Of a stretch of DNA of 64,000 nucleotides, positions 61,633 through 64,000 are shown piece after piece. The position numbers and the translations under genes were made by a program. Source of the stretch: an uncultured Flavobacteriales bacterium (GTDB taxonomy: Bacteria > Bacteroidota > Bacteroidia > Flavobacteriales > Crocinitomicaceae); contig CAMLHZ010000007.1 of assembly GCA_946480085.1 (NCBI GenBank), positions 1 to 64,000 on the forward strand, written 5' to 3'. The notes below the pieces were generated by a model. That model saw only the letters and a list, made by a program, of their open reading frames with translations, was not told the DNA's origin and did not search any database. Every line of letters starts with the position of its first letter. Position 1 is the stretch's first letter.

Positions 61633-62368
61633 TCGTGCAGATTAAGATTAAACGATCCGACTGCTCAATATCGAAAGCATCCAATTGATAAGAACCCAAT
61701 TTTTCTGTGATGGTAAATCCAGCTTTTTCAAGCAGGTCATGAAAGTTCTCATAAGTAAGCGCCTGAACTTTTTCCTGAAAGAAATAAGACTCGCCTTTGT
61801 CTTCAAAAGCAATGGTCTTTACAATTCTTCCATCATTCACTTCTTTTTTGATGTGGAAGGTGATTCCTTCAACAATCAGTTCTTGTCGTGGCTTCAATTC
61901 GCGAATGATCTTGTTGCAATTCATAAAATCGATGACAAACAAACCGTTTTCGTTTAAGCCATTAAATACGCTTTCAAAAACGTCAAGGTTGTCTTCTAAG
62001 TCGCAGAAATAACCGATGCTTGTAAACAAATTGAAAACCGCATCATATTTCTCTGGCAATGGATTGCGCATGTCATGCACAAAAAACTCAAGTTCTTTAT
62101 CTGAATTTGCTTTCGCCTCATCAATGCTATTGGAGGATAAATCGCAACCACTCACATTGAAACCAAGTTTGTGAAGTACACGAGCATGTCTTCCAGCTCC
62201 GCAGGCTAAATCAAGAATATGGGTTTTTGCCGGAATATTTAGATGTGCACAAAGTTTTTCGATAAAAGCCTCAGCCTCCTTATCGTCTCGGTTTTTATAC
62301 AGAATATGATAGTAAGGTGAATTGAACCAACTCGTAAACCAATCCGACTTATCGTTTAAATGCATCAT
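61625..62368 (-). CDS. Class I SAM-dependent methyltransferase
   Basis: A 247-aa methyltransferase. Motif I is ILDLACGAGRHARVLHKLG, motif II FNVSGCDLSSNSIDEAK, and motif IV region KYDAVFNLFTSIGYF. The N-terminal DWFTSWFNSPYYHILYKNRD pattern is common in Bacteroidota members annotated as class I methyltransferases; the substrate is unknown. The frame is open upstream to 62440, but ATG 62368 lies 5 bases after an exact -7 element. It overlaps the ZIP transporter gene. Confidence 0.88.
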   Translation of the reverse strand: MMHLNDKSDWFTSWFNSPYYHILYKNRDDKEAEAFIEKLCAHLNIPAKTHILDLACGAGRHARVLHKLGFNVSGCDLSSNSIDEAKANSDKELEFFVHDMRNPLPEKYDAVFNLFTSIGYFCDLEDNLDVFESVFNGLNENGLFVIDFMNCNKIIRELKPRQELIVEGITFHIKKEVNDGRIVKTIAFEDKGESYFFQEKVQALTYENFHDLLEKAGFTITEKLGSYQLDAFDIEQSDRLILICTNE

Positions 62369-62373
62369 TGTTG

Positions 62374-62381
62374 CAAATATA
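62374..62381 (-). promoter_or_regulatory. -7 promoter element for the methyltransferase/ZIP unit
   Basis: The minus strand reads TATATTTG, exact, with a minus-strand TTG 18 bases further (62400-62402). It decides the methyltransferase start. Confidence 0.65.
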
Positions 62382-62394
62382 GAAAACAAAATCG

Positions 62395-62540
62395 AGTTAC
62401 AAGTTACGGGTTCAGAGTTATGAGTTGATTGGATGCCCATAATTCGTAACTAGTCACTTGTAAATCATCACTTATAACTCGTAACGAATAACTCGTATTT
62501 AACCACTCATAACTCATAACTCGCAATTCATCACTCGTGT
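62395..62540. repeat. Degenerate AACTCGTAAC/AACTCATAAC repeat region
   Basis: Many imperfect copies of a 7-10 base unit (AACTCGTA, AACTCATA, and GAGTTATGAG in the opposite sense). A perfect 12-bp inverted repeat joins 62415-62426 (GAGTTATGAGTT) and 62511-62522 (AACTCATAACTC). It lies between divergent promoters and has no coding potential. Confidence 0.6.
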
Positions 62541-62595
62541 TTTACCATCCACTCAAAAAAAAACACCAATGACGTAACTAGTTGACTAGGTTTGT

Positions 62596-62603
62596 TATAT
62601 TTG
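62596..62603 (+). promoter_or_regulatory. -7 promoter element for siaB
   Basis: TATATTTG, exact match, 20 bases before ATG 62624. It excludes the upstream in-frame start at 62582. Confidence 0.6.
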
Positions 62604-62623
62604 CTTCACATTCCACAAAAAGA

Positions 62624-63178
62624 ATGATAAAGAACGACATTTTTGAACTATACCAAACGATGGAAAGAGAGAATATTTTGCTCTCATTCAAAGGTGTGGT
62701 TACATCAGAATTACTTACCTCGGTTTTGTCCATTATGGAGTCTAAAATGGACTACATGGAGGAATCGCCGAAGACTAAGAAAAAAGTTTTCAATGTTTTG
62801 GTGGAATGTCTTCAAAATCTATATCATCACATTGACGTTGAAGAAACCGAACGAAATATTGAACGCATTGAAGTAAAATCAGCCTTGTTCATGATTTCGA
62901 AGAAAGATGATAACTTTGTGATCCAGACTGGAAATTATATCGATATTGAAAGTGCTGAAGACTTAGAGTCGAAGCTGGTTCAAATCAACGGAATGGATAA
63001 GGATGAATTGAAAAAGTTCTATCAGGATGTTCTCAACAATGGGAAAATGTCTGAAAAAGGAACTGCAGGATTAGGAATGATTGACATCGCCAGAAAATCG
63101 GGGAATAAATTAGAATACTTATTTTTGCCCGTAAATGAAACGAGTCGATTCTTTTGTTTGACAATAAAAATAGATTAG
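62624..63178 (+). CDS. siaB: SiaB-family protein kinase (DUF6272)
   Basis: A 184-aa GHKL-fold protein. The N box is NVLVECLQNLYHH (57-69) and the G box is SEKGTAGLGMIDIARKSGN (about 147-165), so it should bind ATP. SiaB of Pseudomonas aeruginosa is an anti-sigma-factor-like kinase that phosphorylates its partner SiaC on a Thr. Here the SiaC-like gene follows after 57 bases, supporting the assignment. ATG 62624 follows a perfect promoter. Confidence 0.85.
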   Translation: MIKNDIFELYQTMERENILLSFKGVVTSELLTSVLSIMESKMDYMEESPKTKKKVFNVLVECLQNLYHHIDVEETERNIERIEVKSALFMISKKDDNFVIQTGNYIDIESAEDLESKLVQINGMDKDELKKFYQDVLNNGKMSEKGTAGLGMIDIARKSGNKLEYLFLPVNETSRFFCLTIKID

Positions 63179-63235
63179 GTCACTTTTTATAACGTATCAA
63201 CGCTATAGATCGGAGCCAAAAAATAGAATAAAGCC

Positions 63236-63619
63236 ATGGAAAATTTACAACTTGAAGGTTCAGCTAAAACCCCATCAATTCATTTTGATGCTGCTACAGG
63301 AAAATTAGAATTGAAAGGGCGTTCAATTCCGGAAAACTCTGTAGAATTCTATAAACCTTTGAATGAGTGGATAGACGCTTATGGTAAAAGCCCACAAGCA
63401 GAAACTGCAGTTGATGTGAAATTGGAATACTTCAATACATCATCGTCAAAGTGTATTCTTGATTTGTTTAAGAAATTGGAGTCTATCTCCGGATCGAGAA
63501 CAAACGTAACCGTTAATTGGTTCTTTGAAGAAGACGATGAGGATATGGAAGAAGCTGGTCAGGATTATCAGGCCATAATCGGATTACCATTCAATATTAT
63601 TGAAGTAGAAGAAATTTAA
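63236..63619 (+). CDS. siaC: SiaC-family regulatory phosphoprotein (DUF1987)
   Basis: A 127-aa protein of the DUF1987/SiaC family, built like an anti-sigma factor antagonist. The phosphorylation loop is EYFNTSSSKCILDLF, where Thr68 aligns in context and even in number with the Thr that SiaB phosphorylates in P. aeruginosa (recalled from literature). It ends in an acidic segment (FFEEDDEDMEEAGQDYQ). In the known system unphosphorylated SiaC activates a diguanylate cyclase (SiaD) and SiaA is the phosphatase; neither is in this window. A strong terminator follows. Confidence 0.87.
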   Translation: MENLQLEGSAKTPSIHFDAATGKLELKGRSIPENSVEFYKPLNEWIDAYGKSPQAETAVDVKLEYFNTSSSKCILDLFKKLESISGSRTNVTVNWFFEEDDEDMEEAGQDYQAIIGLPFNIIEVEEI

Positions 63620-63626
63620 TTCTTAG

Positions 63627-63654
63627 TCCCCGTTAAACAACGGGGATTTTTTTT
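63627..63654 (+). terminator. Intrinsic terminator after siaC
   Basis: TCCCCGTT (63627-63634) pairs perfectly with AACGGGGA (63639-63646) around AAAC, followed by eight T. Confidence 0.93.
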
Positions 63655-63667
63655 GCAATTTGCATTC

Positions 63668-64000
63668 ATGTCTGAAAAACGAAAAATTGGAGTTTCCGGA
63701 GGAATTGGCTCTGGGAAAACGTTTGTGTGTCAACTCATAGAAAAGAAAGGTTATCCTGTTTATTATTCAGACAGTGAAGCGAAATATCTTATGCATGAAA
63801 ATGCTGCAATAAGAGAAGCACTAATTTCCCGATTCGGAGAGCAGATTTACATTGGCAGTGAGTTAAATCGTGAGTTTCTGGCAAATATCATTTTCCATAA
63901 CGAAACGGAACGCATCTTCGTAAATTCTGTTGTTCACCCTGTAGTACAATCCGATTTTCATCTTTGGGCTGAAAAGCAAAATTCTGATCTCGTATTCTAT
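63668..64000 (+). CDS. coaE: Dephospho-CoA kinase, 5' part (cut by the window end)
   Basis: An open frame from ATG 63668 to the last base, 111 codons. It starts MSEKRKIGVSGGIGSGKTFV, with the P-loop GGIGSGKT of CoaE, then GYPVYYSDSEAKYLM (the D-S-D/A-type substrate motif) and, near the end, FVNSVVHPVVQSDFHLW, which contains the conserved IxHPxV-like segment. The enzyme phosphorylates the 3'-hydroxyl of dephospho-CoA, the last step of coenzyme A synthesis. Full length would be about 195-200 aa, so roughly 85-90 residues lie outside. Confidence 0.92.
   Translation, partial: MSEKRKIGVSGGIGSGKTFVCQLIEKKGYPVYYSDSEAKYLMHENAAIREALISRFGEQIYIGSELNREFLANIIFHNETERIFVNSVVHPVVQSDFHLWAEKQNSDLVFY

Noticed and set aside
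62395..62540. Possible CRISPR array
   Set aside because: The repeated unit is 7-10 bases, irregular in spacing and in both orientations; there are no uniform spacers and no cas genes.

Overview
The window looks like chromosomal DNA of a Flavobacteriales member (Bacteroidota), possibly a Fluviicola/Crocinitomicaceae relative; the genus is a guess. Support for the phylum: 17 exact copies of the Bacteroidota -7 promoter element TAnnTTTG sit just upstream of genes; two proteins carry type IX secretion (T9SS) C-terminal sorting domains (YPNPT); histidine kinases combine TPR repeats with HisKA_2 and lie beside a LytTR regulator; Shine-Dalgarno sequences are mostly absent; and dispersed palindromic repeats of a kind I know from Bacteroidota genomes occur between genes. 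MurE has the DNPR motif, so the wall is probably the meso-diaminopimelate type.

Layout. 1-4426: end of a surface-polysaccharide locus (wecB, GT4 glycosyltransferase, DegT/DnrJ aminotransferase, small phosphoglycosyl transferase). 4416-12681: housekeeping and small accessory genes (DUF486 protein, mini T9SS protein, alkyltransferase-like protein, epimerase, engB, pseudouridine synthase, a large secreted metzincin protease, universal stress protein, GNAT). 12843-16287: a reverse-strand thiolase/DinB/thioesterase/membrane-protein operon and a TetR gene, which appear to share one operator motif. 16366-33222: an almost complete dcw (division and cell wall) cluster in the order mraZ-rsmH-ftsL-ftsI-murE-mraY-murD-unknown-ftsW-murG-murC-ftsQ-ftsA-ftsZ, followed by yqeY; murF, ddl and ftsB are not present here. 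33319-42000: phosphodiesterase-like lipoprotein, TetR/methyltransferase pair with repeated operators, ahcY, HxlR regulator, DsbA-like protein, small secreted proteins, hemH, lpdA. 42197-47574: a signalling island with two paralogous TPR histidine kinases, a LytTR response regulator and a LuxR-type regulator with a degenerate receiver. 47629-52341: outer-membrane and secreted proteins of unknown function around lipA, ending in a small XRE regulator. 52554-64000: OsmC, rlmB, J-domain/KTSC protein, DEAD helicase, HAD nucleotidase, upp, Skp-like chaperone, ABC exporter with an overlapping binding-protein-like gene, ZIP transporter, methyltransferase, a SiaB/SiaC pair, and the 5' part of coaE.

How the genes fit together. 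In the dcw cluster most genes overlap by 1-11 bp, which implies translational coupling from MraZ control through septal peptidoglycan precursor synthesis to FtsQ/A/Z. The run is broken twice: by a palindromic repeat pair between murG and murC, and by two hairpins between ftsA and ftsZ. Phased MraZ-box-like motifs lie on both sides of the putative mraZ promoter. The most notable items for follow-up are the unrecognised gene fused into the dcw cluster, the MraZ-box array, the SiaB/SiaC partner-switch pair without a neighbouring phosphatase or cyclase, the twin-kinase signalling island, the two TetR operator systems, and the dispersed repeat families. No tRNA, rRNA, CRISPR array or intact insertion sequence was seen. 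No gap between genes exceeds 300 bases.
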